Source: Lachnospiraceae bacterium
GTDB taxonomy: Bacteria; Bacillota; Clostridia; Lachnospirales; Lachnospiraceae
Reading direction: 5' to 3'
Assembly (NCBI GenBank): GCA_009911185.1
Contig: QXWW01000031.1
Coordinates: 1-51,931 of the forward strand
Length of the DNA stretch: 51,931 nt
Shown here: positions 9,548-17,705 of the stretch, piece after piece
Numbering within the stretch: position 1 is the first letter of the stretch
How the letters are laid out: every line of letters starts with the position of its first letter
The notes under the pieces: generated by a model
Database searches by the model: none
Seen by the model: only the letters and a program-made list of their open reading frames with translations
Told to the model about the DNA's origin: nothing
Translations under genes and position numbers: made by a program

Positions 9548-11800
9548 TTACTTTTCCTCATTATATATATTTTCAATGGTGATATCATGATAAAATTTCA
9601 TCAAAATATCCATATATTTCATACCTGCCTTCGCCATGCCATTGGCTCCATTCTGACTCATGCCAATACCATGCCCGTATCCTCCGCCATACAACACAAA
9701 GCCATCCTCCACCGGGACCGCCGTACAACAGGCGCTCGGAAGAAGCTCCATATTTACAGGTTTCCCCTCCTTGTCTGTAAGCTCTGTCACAGCAGCCCCC
9801 AGTACAAGGCGCACATTATATTCGGTAAGCAATGTTACCGTTCCATTTTCATACGTAAGCAGCAAATTTCCTATTGCACCGCCTGGTTTTCGTTCCGCCA
9901 CAGAAATACTTTTCAGCGCCCCAAACCCTGTCAAATCCGCCTCCGTTCCCGGCGCGCCGTCCGCCCTGACAATCTGCACGTTCTGCGCGTTGGCCCCAAA
10001 ACGCGCGGCAATTGCCGCATTCACCGCCCCTGTCTTTTCTCCAGTAGAAAGTTTTGCACTCCAGCGAAAATAGGGACTGTCACTGTCATAGGCGGCGATA
10101 TCCTGGTTTTTTATAAATTCTGCAAATTTATTTTCATCGGAAATGTCAGGCTCGCTCTGATCTGAGAGCAGAGAACAGCTTTGCAGATAGCCGTACTTTT
10201 CTGCCGGTTCCGTATTCCATACCCTCATATCAGCTGAATAGCCGCAGGATGTGGAAAAGAAATAGGTCTCGGCCACCTCTCCCTGATATTTTACCACTTC
10301 CCCCACCGTATCGTCCACAGCCAGGTTCGTATTGGGATCCTCCGCCTGCTTATTATAGACCTGATAATTGGTACTGTCATCCACATGTGCGCCAAGTGCT
10401 GCATAATCTCCCCGCATGAGCTGAATACAGGCATAACTTCTGGCACAGACAGCCTGCGTGCAAAGCGCATCTCTCTCGTAAGACGCCGGCATCTCACTGG
10501 GCACTACGCCGTATAAATACTGCTCTAAAGGAAGTTCATTCACAACGCCATATCCTTCGGCATATTTGCGGATCTCCATCACGCCGCGGTATCCTAAAGA
10601 AGTATGATTCCCCGCTTCATCCGCGAAATAAATTCTTCCATTGTTGTCCCCAAGTGCAATTTTTACATACTCTTCCTGGTTGTTGAGAAGCTCCTCCGGC
10701 TTAATCGCCTGTCCTTTCTCAATCTGTTCCTCTTTATCGCCAACCGTTACCGTTGCGTCTGCATCCACTGTCAGAACAGGACTCTTATGATACGGTGTAT
10801 TTTCATGATTCAGCAAAAGAACCCGGATATTCTCTATTGTAGCCGGTTCCTGCAATATAATGCCGCAGACCTGTTTTTCGGCCACCACAAAATCCGCCTG
10901 AAGGTTTCCAATCACTAATTTAGATTCATCCAACTCTTCTACCGTGCCGTAGGTCTTGTATATTCTTAATTTCCCCTTATACTTTAACGTTCCATATCCG
11001 GAAATCTCAATCTGCTTATCATTAAAACTCAGAACTTTACCGGAAATTTTATCCTCTTTTTTATAAATTGCCGTAACTTTTCTGTCTTTCCATTCCATAT
11101 CGCAGATGGTATCATTTATCTCTTCTGTTAACCCTTCGATATCCAGAGAAATCTTCTGATTCTCATACAGTATCTCTGCTTTTTCATTTTGTGTCTTATG
11201 TATAAATACATTTTTCAATGTAAGCTTTTTCTGACATTCACTGCCAACCCCGATGATACGATCATCCTTCACATACACCTGGTACATATCATAATAGTGA
11301 AAATAATCTACGCCCTCTGCCACCTGATAATATCCTTTTTGCGTCAGGCACCGCCCTGCGTCCTCTTCCTCTTCCGTAAGAAACACAAGGTTTACCGTTT
11401 TAACCTCACTTTCTGTATCCAGCAAATCCAATATCTGCTCGTACACGGCATTCCATACCGTGCGCGGCACCGTTTTCCAAAAAAAAGTATCCTGATAGGT
11501 TATGTAATCCTGAACGGAAAGCTGTTCCAGTATAAGCTCCAACTTCCCAAAGGTAAGTTTCCCATTCAGCCCTTTCTCATGAAACACCTCTTTCAGCTTT
11601 TTTGCCCATTCATCTTCCTCATAATACGTAAAACTTAACTGGGAAGGCAATTCAGCAAGCGCCACATAGTCGCTGCTGTATTCTGTAATTACTTTTTTTG
11701 CTTTTACTGCCAGTATAAAACAGGCGGCGGCAAGCATCAAAAGTATCAGCAAAATTCCTGACTTATAATTTCTTTTCTTACTGGAATATATTTTCCCCAT
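9548..11800 (-). CDS. SpoIID/LytB-domain protein, membrane-anchored
   Basis: The 750-residue protein has an N-terminal membrane anchor (residues 14-33). A long N-terminal region of about 350 residues has no recognised domain. A C-terminal SpoIID/LytB region (about 390-745) includes LPLEQYLYGVVPSEMPASYERDALCTQAVCARSYA and a final GGGYGHGIGMSQNGANGMA block. In SpoIID this fold is a lytic transglycosylase that cleaves glycan strands lacking peptides. The Glu of VPSEMP is the catalytic position in SpoIID. It is more than twice the size of sporulation SpoIID, so it is probably a vegetative cell-wall protein. It forms an operon with the downstream YihY gene. Confidence 0.85.
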   Translation of the reverse strand: MGKIYSSKKRNYKSGILLILLMLAAACFILAVKAKKVITEYSSDYVALAELPSQLSFTYYEEDEWAKKLKEVFHEKGLNGKLTFGKLELILEQLSVQDYITYQDTFFWKTVPRTVWNAVYEQILDLLDTESEVKTVNLVFLTEEEEDAGRCLTQKGYYQVAEGVDYFHYYDMYQVYVKDDRIIGVGSECQKKLTLKNVFIHKTQNEKAEILYENQKISLDIEGLTEEINDTICDMEWKDRKVTAIYKKEDKISGKVLSFNDKQIEISGYGTLKYKGKLRIYKTYGTVEELDESKLVIGNLQADFVVAEKQVCGIILQEPATIENIRVLLLNHENTPYHKSPVLTVDADATVTVGDKEEQIEKGQAIKPEELLNNQEEYVKIALGDNNGRIYFADEAGNHTSLGYRGVMEIRKYAEGYGVVNELPLEQYLYGVVPSEMPASYERDALCTQAVCARSYACIQLMRGDYAALGAHVDDSTNYQVYNKQAEDPNTNLAVDDTVGEVVKYQGEVAETYFFSTSCGYSADMRVWNTEPAEKYGYLQSCSLLSDQSEPDISDENKFAEFIKNQDIAAYDSDSPYFRWSAKLSTGEKTGAVNAAIAARFGANAQNVQIVRADGAPGTEADLTGFGALKSISVAERKPGGAIGNLLLTYENGTVTLLTEYNVRLVLGAAVTELTDKEGKPVNMELLPSACCTAVPVEDGFVLYGGGYGHGIGMSQNGANGMAKAGMKYMDILMKFYHDITIENIYNEEK

Positions 11801-11872
11801 ATAATCATTTCCTGTTCTTTCACTTTAAATGCTTTAATTTATATGCGCGCTTTTACTTCTACATGATTTAAG

Positions 11873-11901
11873 AAAGGCTGCCTTTCTCCAAAGCAGCCTT
11901 T
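11873..11901. terminator. Hairpin terminator between the 6S RNA region and the SpoIID-like gene
   Basis: AAAGGCTGC (11873-11881) pairs perfectly with GCAGCCTTT (11893-11901). On the minus strand it follows the 6S RNA and its 3' repeat array and precedes the next gene, so it probably ends that transcript. T runs after the stem are modest on both strands. Confidence 0.6.
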
Positions 11902-11903
11902 CC

Positions 11904-12016
11904 TCTTTTGTATGTTTATCTTTCGTAGCTCACCATTCTTTTGTAGCTTCTGTCTTTCGTACTTTAAACTCTTTTGAAACTTATGCGCAGCTTCTCTTTT
12001 GTAAGATTCTTTTGTA
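11904..12016. repeat. Seven-copy array of the 9-mer TCTTTYGTA
   Basis: Copies start at 11904, 11919, 11937, 11953, 11970 (TCTTTTGAA), 11995 and 12008, with start-to-start distances of 15, 18, 16, 17, 25 and 13. On the minus strand they read TACRAAAGA. The array lies directly 3' of the probable 6S RNA and ends at the terminator hairpin. It is too short and regular to be coding, and too irregularly spaced for a CRISPR array. Confidence 0.7.
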
Positions 12017-12024
12017 TCTCATAT

Positions 12025-12224
12025 TTTTCTGGAAAGTACCCCAAAATGCCGTTTCCTGCAATTTTGACTCCTAGCCAAGCTAGGTGGGTAACCGCAACCT
12101 CTCTTCTGCCTTCCGCTGCATAATGACGGCCTGGCATCCAATCGGCAATATAAGAATCCCATGAAAATAAATGTAGGTTCAAAATAGCAGGGTATCGAAC
12201 ATCCCAGGAATACTTTCTAGCATA
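12025..12224 (-). ncRNA. ssrS: Probable 6S RNA
   Basis: A consensus-like promoter on the minus strand is followed by about 200 nt that fold into one long rod. GAAAGTA near the 5' end pairs with TACTTTC near the 3' end (12032-12038). CCTGC then pairs with GCAGG, ATTTTGA with TCAAAAT, and CCTA with TAGG. The 3' side of the open centre can form its own small hairpin (CCTAGC/GCTAGG), a known feature of 6S RNA. The 5' block containing GATGTTCGATACCCTG and TTTTGAACCTAC looks like clostridial 6S sequences as I remember them. 6S RNA binds sigma-A RNA polymerase and damps transcription in slow growth. An 87-aa open frame across it is rejected. The exact ends are estimates. Confidence 0.75.
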
Positions 12225-12229
12225 CACTG

Positions 12230-12258
12230 ATTATACTCTATTATGCCCAAAACTGCAA
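12230..12258 (-). promoter_or_regulatory. Promoter of the 6S RNA
   Basis: On the minus strand: -35 TTGCAG (12253-12258), a 17-nt spacer and a perfect -10 TATAAT (12230-12235), placing the start near 12224. Confidence 0.6.
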
Positions 12259-12293
12259 CCAATAATTAATGTTAATTTCATGTTGAAGTCACA

Positions 12294-14321
12294 TTAATTA
12301 CCAGCCTTAAGCCCTTCTTTAACCTCCTGTCCGTTTTGCGGAGACACCGCCGGTTTTTCACCTTCGGCTGCAACTACCGTCATCTCTGCTTTCACTTGCG
12401 CGCCGCCGTCCGGATTTATGGCCGTATAAATAATTTTGTAAGATCCTGTCTGATTAAAGGTATACGCTCCCGCTTCCTTCCACTCTGCTTCTTTGCCGTC
12501 CGGTGTCTTCACCGTAATCTTAATCTGAGCGGTCACATCTATGCCGGACAGAAGCGCTGCCGTCACATCTTTTCGCAGATCCAGTCCTTCTCCAGTCGTT
12601 ACCTGAAGCTGTTCTTTCACACCGGAAATCACCGGCGCTTTTGTATCCTTCACCGTAACTTCCATCGTTTTCACAGCAACTGCATTCTGATTATCAGGAT
12701 TTGCAACAGAATATTCCACGGAGTACACGCCCAGAGTATGAAAGCAATAACTTGTATAAGCCGCTGTATTTAATAACTGGAACTGACTCTCGCCCGGAGC
12801 TTTCACCTTAATGGCAATGGCTGAGGTCATATCTTTTCCCGATAACAGCTTTGCCGTCACCTTATCTTTTAAATTCAATACATCTTTATATTCCACAGTC
12901 TTTGCCGCGGTAATACCTGTAATTTGCGGCTTCTTTGTATCCCGTATCGTAATGGCCGTCTCTTTTTGGGCCACGGCTTTTTTATTGTATGGGTTTGTCA
13001 CGCTAAACTGCACATAATAGGTGCCTGTTTTGCTGAATTTATACTTCTTATAAGCCGTCTCAGAAAGCTTTTTATATTTCTTGCCGCCTGGCACTTTTAT
13101 CTTGACTACAATCTTAGACGTCATATTCTTGCCGGACACCAATTTTGCTTTCACACCATACTTCAAATTCTTAACCGCATTATATTCGAACGTTTTTCTG
13201 GAAGCCACCCCTGTAAACTTAGGTTTCTTGGTATCTTTAACTGTTACCTTGGAGGTCACTTTCGTCTCCATGCCGTTATTCGGATTGGTCACATAATAAT
13301 TAATTTTGTAGGTTCCCAGCTTCTTAAGCTTAATCGTACTTTTCCTATATATCTTTTCCGTTTTTCCCTTAGGATAAACAATTTTTATCTGAATGTTTTT
13401 TGTCAAATTTTTCTTATCAACCGTATAAGCCTTAACCTTTGCACGCAGCTTCAGCGTAGAGTTGTACTCCTTTTGCTGTGACTTCTTCACACCTTTTATC
13501 GTGGCTCCCTGTGTATCCGCCACTGTATAAACCACTTCTGCCGACGCGCTTCTTCCCAATGCGTCTGTAATTATGTATGTAATCCGGTAGCTTCCAACTT
13601 TCTTCGTATTCACCGTACCGTTACTGGTAAGTTTATGGCTGATGTCGTTCCCCAGAGAATCTCTGCCGACAATTCCTGCATAGGGGTTAAACTCCGAGCC
13701 ATATGCGATCTTGGTCTGCGCGCCAGAAACATCGATAGAAGGACGCAGACTGCTGTACGGATTTCCCGCCATAGGATCCGTGGGATCCCAGCCTCTGCTG
13801 CCATATTTTGCAGGTATTTTAATTGCCTCCGGTTTACCCAGAGGATCATTAGACGCCGAACCATATATGATTGTAACCTTTGTTCCCAAAGGACAGTTAT
13901 CATATATCCACTTAGCGTCTGCAACGGTCAAACGCACACAGCCATGGCTTGCTGTCGTACCCAGCTTATTATACTGCACATAAGACTGAGAAGCATAATT
14001 TCCATTAACGTAATACCATACAGAATGAAATAAAAACCCTCCCGTAATCCGTGTGCAATACTGGCCGTAAGAAGGACCGTCCAAAACATGCCATCTAAGT
14101 TTATTCGGCGTATAGAAGGTTCCAATCGGCGTCGCTGAACCAACAGAACACACAAAAGCTCTGTCTGGTTTTCCATCACGAAATACCGTTACCACGTTTG
14201 TTCCCTTATTCACCTGCAAGGTATAGCTGCCAGCCGCCTGTGCCTCTCCTTTTCCTGTGAAAACTGCGGACAACAGGATGATACAAAATGCCAATACAAC
14301 TGTTACTTTCTTTTTTATCAT
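12294..14321 (-). CDS. Secreted L,D-transpeptidase with tandem Ig-like domains
   Basis: A signal peptide (residues 1-30, cut after QAA) is followed by a YkuD catalytic domain (about 31-155) with the active-site motif SHGCVRL (Cys128) and the upstream His99. The enzyme links peptidoglycan stems through 3-3 bonds, or anchors proteins, outside the cell. Residues 185-655 hold five tandem beta-sandwich repeats of about 90 residues, each starting near DTKxPxxxGV and ending NPxN…VTVKDT, of the bacterial Ig-like (DUF5011-like) type. They probably bind wall polymer or act as a stalk. The repeats are very Lys-rich, which suits a negatively charged wall. There is no LPXTG motif. It is monocistronic, with GGAGGG before the ATG. 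Confidence 0.9.
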   Translation of the reverse strand: MIKKKVTVVLAFCIILLSAVFTGKGEAQAAGSYTLQVNKGTNVVTVFRDGKPDRAFVCSVGSATPIGTFYTPNKLRWHVLDGPSYGQYCTRITGGFLFHSVWYYVNGNYASQSYVQYNKLGTTASHGCVRLTVADAKWIYDNCPLGTKVTIIYGSASNDPLGKPEAIKIPAKYGSRGWDPTDPMAGNPYSSLRPSIDVSGAQTKIAYGSEFNPYAGIVGRDSLGNDISHKLTSNGTVNTKKVGSYRITYIITDALGRSASAEVVYTVADTQGATIKGVKKSQQKEYNSTLKLRAKVKAYTVDKKNLTKNIQIKIVYPKGKTEKIYRKSTIKLKKLGTYKINYYVTNPNNGMETKVTSKVTVKDTKKPKFTGVASRKTFEYNAVKNLKYGVKAKLVSGKNMTSKIVVKIKVPGGKKYKKLSETAYKKYKFSKTGTYYVQFSVTNPYNKKAVAQKETAITIRDTKKPQITGITAAKTVEYKDVLNLKDKVTAKLLSGKDMTSAIAIKVKAPGESQFQLLNTAAYTSYCFHTLGVYSVEYSVANPDNQNAVAVKTMEVTVKDTKAPVISGVKEQLQVTTGEGLDLRKDVTAALLSGIDVTAQIKITVKTPDGKEAEWKEAGAYTFNQTGSYKIIYTAINPDGGAQVKAEMTVVAAEGEKPAVSPQNGQEVKEGLKAGN

Positions 14322-14460
14322 ATTTTCCCTCCATTCTGTGTGCTTATCTACACAAAAAGGCAGTTAGTGAAAACTTACAATTATTTTCACTTTTATTCCC
14401 TAAAGCTATCTATATTTCCAAAAATATTACTAAAATTTACCTGTCTCATAAATATACACA

Positions 14461-14490
14461 CTCCCACAGAATACAAATATTCTGTGGGAG
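14461..14490. terminator. Hairpin between pckA and the L,D-transpeptidase gene
   Basis: Perfect 13-bp stem (14461-14473 and 14478-14490) with a CAAA loop, 22 nt after the pckA stop codon. The T-rich tail on the minus strand is weak. Confidence 0.6.
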
Positions 14491-14512
14491 CCTGATAAAA
14501 ATCTCTTAAATT

Positions 14513-16192
14513 TTACAATGTGTTTGCCTGATCGACAACTGTCTTAATAGCTGCCGCTGCATCTTCCGGAAGCTTGTTAAATCCACCTTCAGCCTCGTCC
14601 AGATTTGTTACATAATTTAATCTATCCTGCATACGTGCCTTCAACTGATCTACATAATCTTTGTCTGATAAGTCTGGAACAAATCCTTCCCATTCAAAAA
14701 TCTCAATATCTGAGAACGGACCCCACTGCTTGAAATCAGCTTTCTTCTCAACAATCGCTTCCAGAACGCCCAGCGTGTCTTTCGGCTGCACTTTCTTGCC
14801 CATAAAATCACCGGTGTTGATAATGTAGCAGTCTACATTCTTAGATTCAACCAGAGTCTTAAATTTCTCATAGTCGTTTACCAGGGGATATGTCCTGAAC
14901 GGATTTGCATAAGGCTCTACAACCAGTGCGTTCGGGTCTACGCCTGCTGCAAGACGCTCAGCGGTAGAACGCTTTGTTGCAAGGGTTGCTCCCATAACAG
15001 AAGCAAGAGAAGCTCCTTTTAACTTCACTACCGGCGGGATGGTAGGATCTTTCATAATCCAGAAAATTGCATTTACCGGAGCCTGAATCTTGTCCACACG
15101 GTTCGGAGACCATAATTTGGACTTGATTGCACGGCCATTGCCATTACGAACATCTTCCGTCACCAGAACAATTTTTCCATCTTCATCCATGGTTGCAGAA
15201 CAGTTCTGAGCGGTCAATAAATATTTGTTGTCCTCACATGCGGTAGGATAGTCTGCCGTCTTATCAAAGTATGTGGGCTCCAATGCTACCGAAGCACAGG
15301 TTTCCGCATTGATTACAAACGCGTCGTCATGCAATACCTTGATAGAAGGATATTTATTGTTATGCTTCGCATGTGTAAGCGTAGATTTACCGGAACCAGA
15401 TAAACCAAATACTGCTGCAACATACTTTGAACCATCGTCAAGCGTGTATTCCTTCTGTCCGCCATGGCAGGAAGCATAGCCGTTTCTGTTAGCAAGCGCC
15501 CAGGCCAGCGTCAATGTGCCCTTCTTGTGCTCTCCAAAGTATCTCATACCAAGAATACCCGCGCAGTTTGTATCCGTATTGAAATAGCACAGACAGTTCG
15601 GATCAGAAATATCTGTCCTGTCTGTTCCTGTCCACTGAGGATCAGAGAAAATATAAATATCCGGTTCATTGTCATACAGTTTAGACTCTTTATACATCTT
15701 CACATACTGGTCAGACATATACTGGAAATTCAGCATCCAGGAATACAGAATGTTCTCTTCTCCTTCTGGAATTAACAGATGTGCTTTCACCATAAATTCC
15801 GGATCCAGTCCGATAAATACCTCTGCATGGTACATGGTCTTCCATCTGGAATCATATACAGCATCCATCAGCAGCTTATCCAGCTCTGTGGTATTTACTC
15901 CGGGCTTTCCTGTGATTCTTCTTGCAGGAGCATAACGTCCGGTGATAGAACCGTCGTTAAATAATAAAACCTTTGCATCTGCTTCCAGACCAAATTCCTC
16001 TCCTCTATATACAGGCATGTCTGTTACAACCGTTCCCGGAGAGTTTTTTGCAAGTTCATACGCCTCTCTCAGGGTGTTCACTTTCACTACATTGTTGCCA
16101 TAAAAAGCAGCCTCAATGATGGAGCGTGTTTTTGCAAAACCAACTTTGCCCGGTCCGATTTCTGTTCTTGGATAAAAAGCCTTTGTCGCCAT
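14513..16192 (-). CDS. pckA: Phosphoenolpyruvate carboxykinase (ATP)
   Basis: The enzyme interconverts oxaloacetate + ATP and PEP + CO2. In gut anaerobes it often runs toward oxaloacetate, feeding fermentation. Key motifs are present: the kinase-1a P loop GLSGSGKST, the metal-binding HDDAFVIN segment just after it, EPTYFDKTADY, and an Arg-containing EDVRNGNGRAIKSKLWSP block. At 559 residues it is a little longer than the usual 520-540. It stands alone behind its own consensus promoter. AGGAGG lies 9 nt before the ATG. Confidence 0.93.
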   Translation of the reverse strand: MATKAFYPRTEIGPGKVGFAKTRSIIEAAFYGNNVVKVNTLREAYELAKNSPGTVVTDMPVYRGEEFGLEADAKVLLFNDGSITGRYAPARRITGKPGVNTTELDKLLMDAVYDSRWKTMYHAEVFIGLDPEFMVKAHLLIPEGEENILYSWMLNFQYMSDQYVKMYKESKLYDNEPDIYIFSDPQWTGTDRTDISDPNCLCYFNTDTNCAGILGMRYFGEHKKGTLTLAWALANRNGYASCHGGQKEYTLDDGSKYVAAVFGLSGSGKSTLTHAKHNNKYPSIKVLHDDAFVINAETCASVALEPTYFDKTADYPTACEDNKYLLTAQNCSATMDEDGKIVLVTEDVRNGNGRAIKSKLWSPNRVDKIQAPVNAIFWIMKDPTIPPVVKLKGASLASVMGATLATKRSTAERLAAGVDPNALVVEPYANPFRTYPLVNDYEKFKTLVESKNVDCYIINTGDFMGKKVQPKDTLGVLEAIVEKKADFKQWGPFSDIEIFEWEGFVPDLSDKDYVDQLKARMQDRLNYVTNLDEAEGGFNKLPEDAAAAIKTVVDQANTL

Positions 16193-16229
16193 GTTTTCTT
16201 GTCCTCCTTAAGTTTTACTTACTACTACA

Positions 16230-16258
16230 TAGAATATCCTTTTGCTATTTTTTTGTCA
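16230..16258 (-). promoter_or_regulatory. Promoter of pckA
   Basis: On the minus strand: TTGACA (16253-16258), a 17-nt spacer, TATTCT (16230-16235). A second TTGACA lies about 22 nt further upstream, inside the end of cdd. Confidence 0.65.
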
Positions 16259-16279
16259 ATATTTTTTTGCCATTCTCTG

Positions 16280-16690
16280 TCAAAAAATTCCCGGTCTCAG
16301 GTTTTCTGGCCGGAACGCTCCGGGAAGCAGTTCAGCCAGCGTTATGACCTGGTAATCCTGGGTGCTGTTTGCGAGAATAACCTCAAATGCCTCCAAATCG
16401 CAAAACTCTGCGAGTACCTGTCTGCATATGCCGCAGGGAGGCAGGTAATCATTGTTATCACCGTTAACTGCTATTGCCGTAAATTCCTGTTCTCCTTCCG
16501 ATACCGCTTTATACACTGCCGTACGTTCTGCACAATTTGTCGCCGCATAGCTTACATTTTCCACATTGCATCCAGTATATACCCTGCCGCTCTTTGTTAA
16601 AAGCGCTGCGCCAACACGGAAGTTCGAATAGGGGGCATATGCGGATTCCTTCGCCATAATTGCCTGAGCAATCAATTTCTGATATTCCAT
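16280..16690 (-). CDS. cdd: Cytidine deaminase
   Basis: The 136-residue length and the zinc site define the family: NCAERTAVY (Cys and catalytic Glu) and PPCGICRQVL (two Cys). The N-terminal SAYAPYSNFRVGAALLT segment binds the nucleoside. It converts cytidine and deoxycytidine to the uridine forms in pyrimidine salvage. It is encoded alone, on the same strand as pckA but separated from it by the pckA promoter. Confidence 0.93.
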   Translation of the reverse strand: MEYQKLIAQAIMAKESAYAPYSNFRVGAALLTKSGRVYTGCNVENVSYAATNCAERTAVYKAVSEGEQEFTAIAVNGDNNDYLPPCGICRQVLAEFCDLEAFEVILANSTQDYQVITLAELLPGAFRPENLRPGIF

Positions 16691-16793
16691 TGCTGTCCTT
16701 CCCTTCCATCGTCTTCACGATTAGTTTTATTTTAAACTATCTTCGGGAAAAAATCTACAGATATCCTCAGAAATTCATAAACTTTTCATATTT

Positions 16794-17120
16794 CTACCAA
16801 AACTTGCGCTTTGCCTGGCTTTGCGACACCCCAAACCAGATCAGCACCGTGATAAACAGCAGCATCAGCGCTTTCATCAACTCAGGAAGAGGTATGATAT
16901 AGTCATTGACAAAGCCAGCGCCGCCAAATAATGCCGCCACGGAACCCATAACAATCGTTTTCGCATAGATCGCGTCAATATATCCCCCCGTATCACGGAC
17001 AGGGGTATTGTTTCCTCCGATAAAAAAACGTGTCAGCCGCCTGGTCTTTTTCATGTTAACCGCAGCATAAACCGCATAAATTCCATAGGCAAAAATGATG
17101 ATGTCAAATATAATTATCAT
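16794..17120 (-). CDS. Small membrane protein, 108 aa, unknown function
   Basis: Three hydrophobic segments are visible (about residues 2-22, 55-75 and 80-98), with a charged middle (KKTRRLTRFFIGGNNTPVRDTGGYIDAIYAK). The N-terminus is probably outside or only weakly inserted. I do not recognise the family. It precedes cdd on the same strand with a gap of about 100 nt and is divergent from the response-regulator gene at 17329. Confidence 0.65.
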   Translation of the reverse strand: MIIIFDIIIFAYGIYAVYAAVNMKKTRRLTRFFIGGNNTPVRDTGGYIDAIYAKTIVMGSVAALFGGAGFVNDYIIPLPELMKALMLLFITVLIWFGVSQSQAKRKFW

Positions 17121-17270
17121 GATTCCTTTCCCTTCTTAAAATATTTTTCACTGTAATGTATTTATTATACTTTCAGCTGCAAAAGATTGCAATGAAAAAC
17201 GGAAATCGGCAGTTAAACTGAAACAATCACACAACATATTATAAAAAAAACAAAGAAACAATTGAAACTT

Positions 17271-17300
17271 TTGTCCAATTAGTGTAGAATTGGATATAGT
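17271..17300 (+). promoter_or_regulatory. Promoter with an inverted repeat in its spacer
   Basis: TTGTCC (17271-17276), an 18-nt spacer and TATAGT (17295-17300), upstream of the CheY-like gene. CCAATT-N7-AATTGG (17275-17293) fills the spacer and could be a repressor site. Confidence 0.45.
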
Positions 17301-17328
17301 ATTATAAATTTAGCAAGGAGCGATTTGA

Positions 17329-17700
17329 ATGGAAAATGTAAAAATACTTATTTGCGATGACTCTATATTGGCGCGCAAACAGTTAAAAGATGCTATTAAA
17401 AAAAGCGGTTATGATAATTTTCTTGAGGCTTCTAACGGACAGGAGGCAATTGATGCATATAAAGAACACAGACCTGAACTGGTTTTTGTTGATATTGTAA
17501 TGCCCATCAAAGACGGCGTAGAAGCCATACATGAAATCCGGGAGTTTGATCCCACCGCCCATATAATCGTGGTTTCCTCCGTCGGCACGCAGACACAATT
17601 GAAAAATGCCATTATGGAAGGAGCCAGAGATTTCATCCAGAAACCTTTTTCAACTTCCGCCATTAACGATATTATTCATGCGCGTTTTGAAGGGAGATAA
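17329..17700 (+). CDS. CheY-like single-domain response regulator
   Basis: The 123 residues form one receiver domain and no output domain. The acidic pair is in ILICDDS, the phosphoacceptor Asp in VFVDIVMPIKDG, the switch Ser in IVVSSVGT and the Lys in IQKPF. Such proteins pass phosphate signals by protein contact. AAGGAG lies before the start. The next gene starts 5 nt later and carries a CheX-like domain, a phosphatase family acting on CheY-type proteins, so the two are likely partners. No chemotaxis kinase or flagellar gene is nearby. Confidence 0.9.
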   Translation: MENVKILICDDSILARKQLKDAIKKSGYDNFLEASNGQEAIDAYKEHRPELVFVDIVMPIKDGVEAIHEIREFDPTAHIIVVSSVGTQTQLKNAIMEGARDFIQKPFSTSAINDIIHARFEGR

Positions 17701-17705
17701 TCATT

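Noticed and set aside
9587-10165. Plus-strand open frame (192 codons)
   Set aside because: Antisense to the conserved SpoIID domain.
11904-12016. CRISPR array
   Set aside because: Repeats are only 9 bp and spacers 4-16 nt; no cas genes.
11964-12227. 87-aa open frame on the minus strand
   Set aside because: It coincides with the folded 6S-like RNA and its 3' repeats, has no ribosome site and no protein-like pattern.
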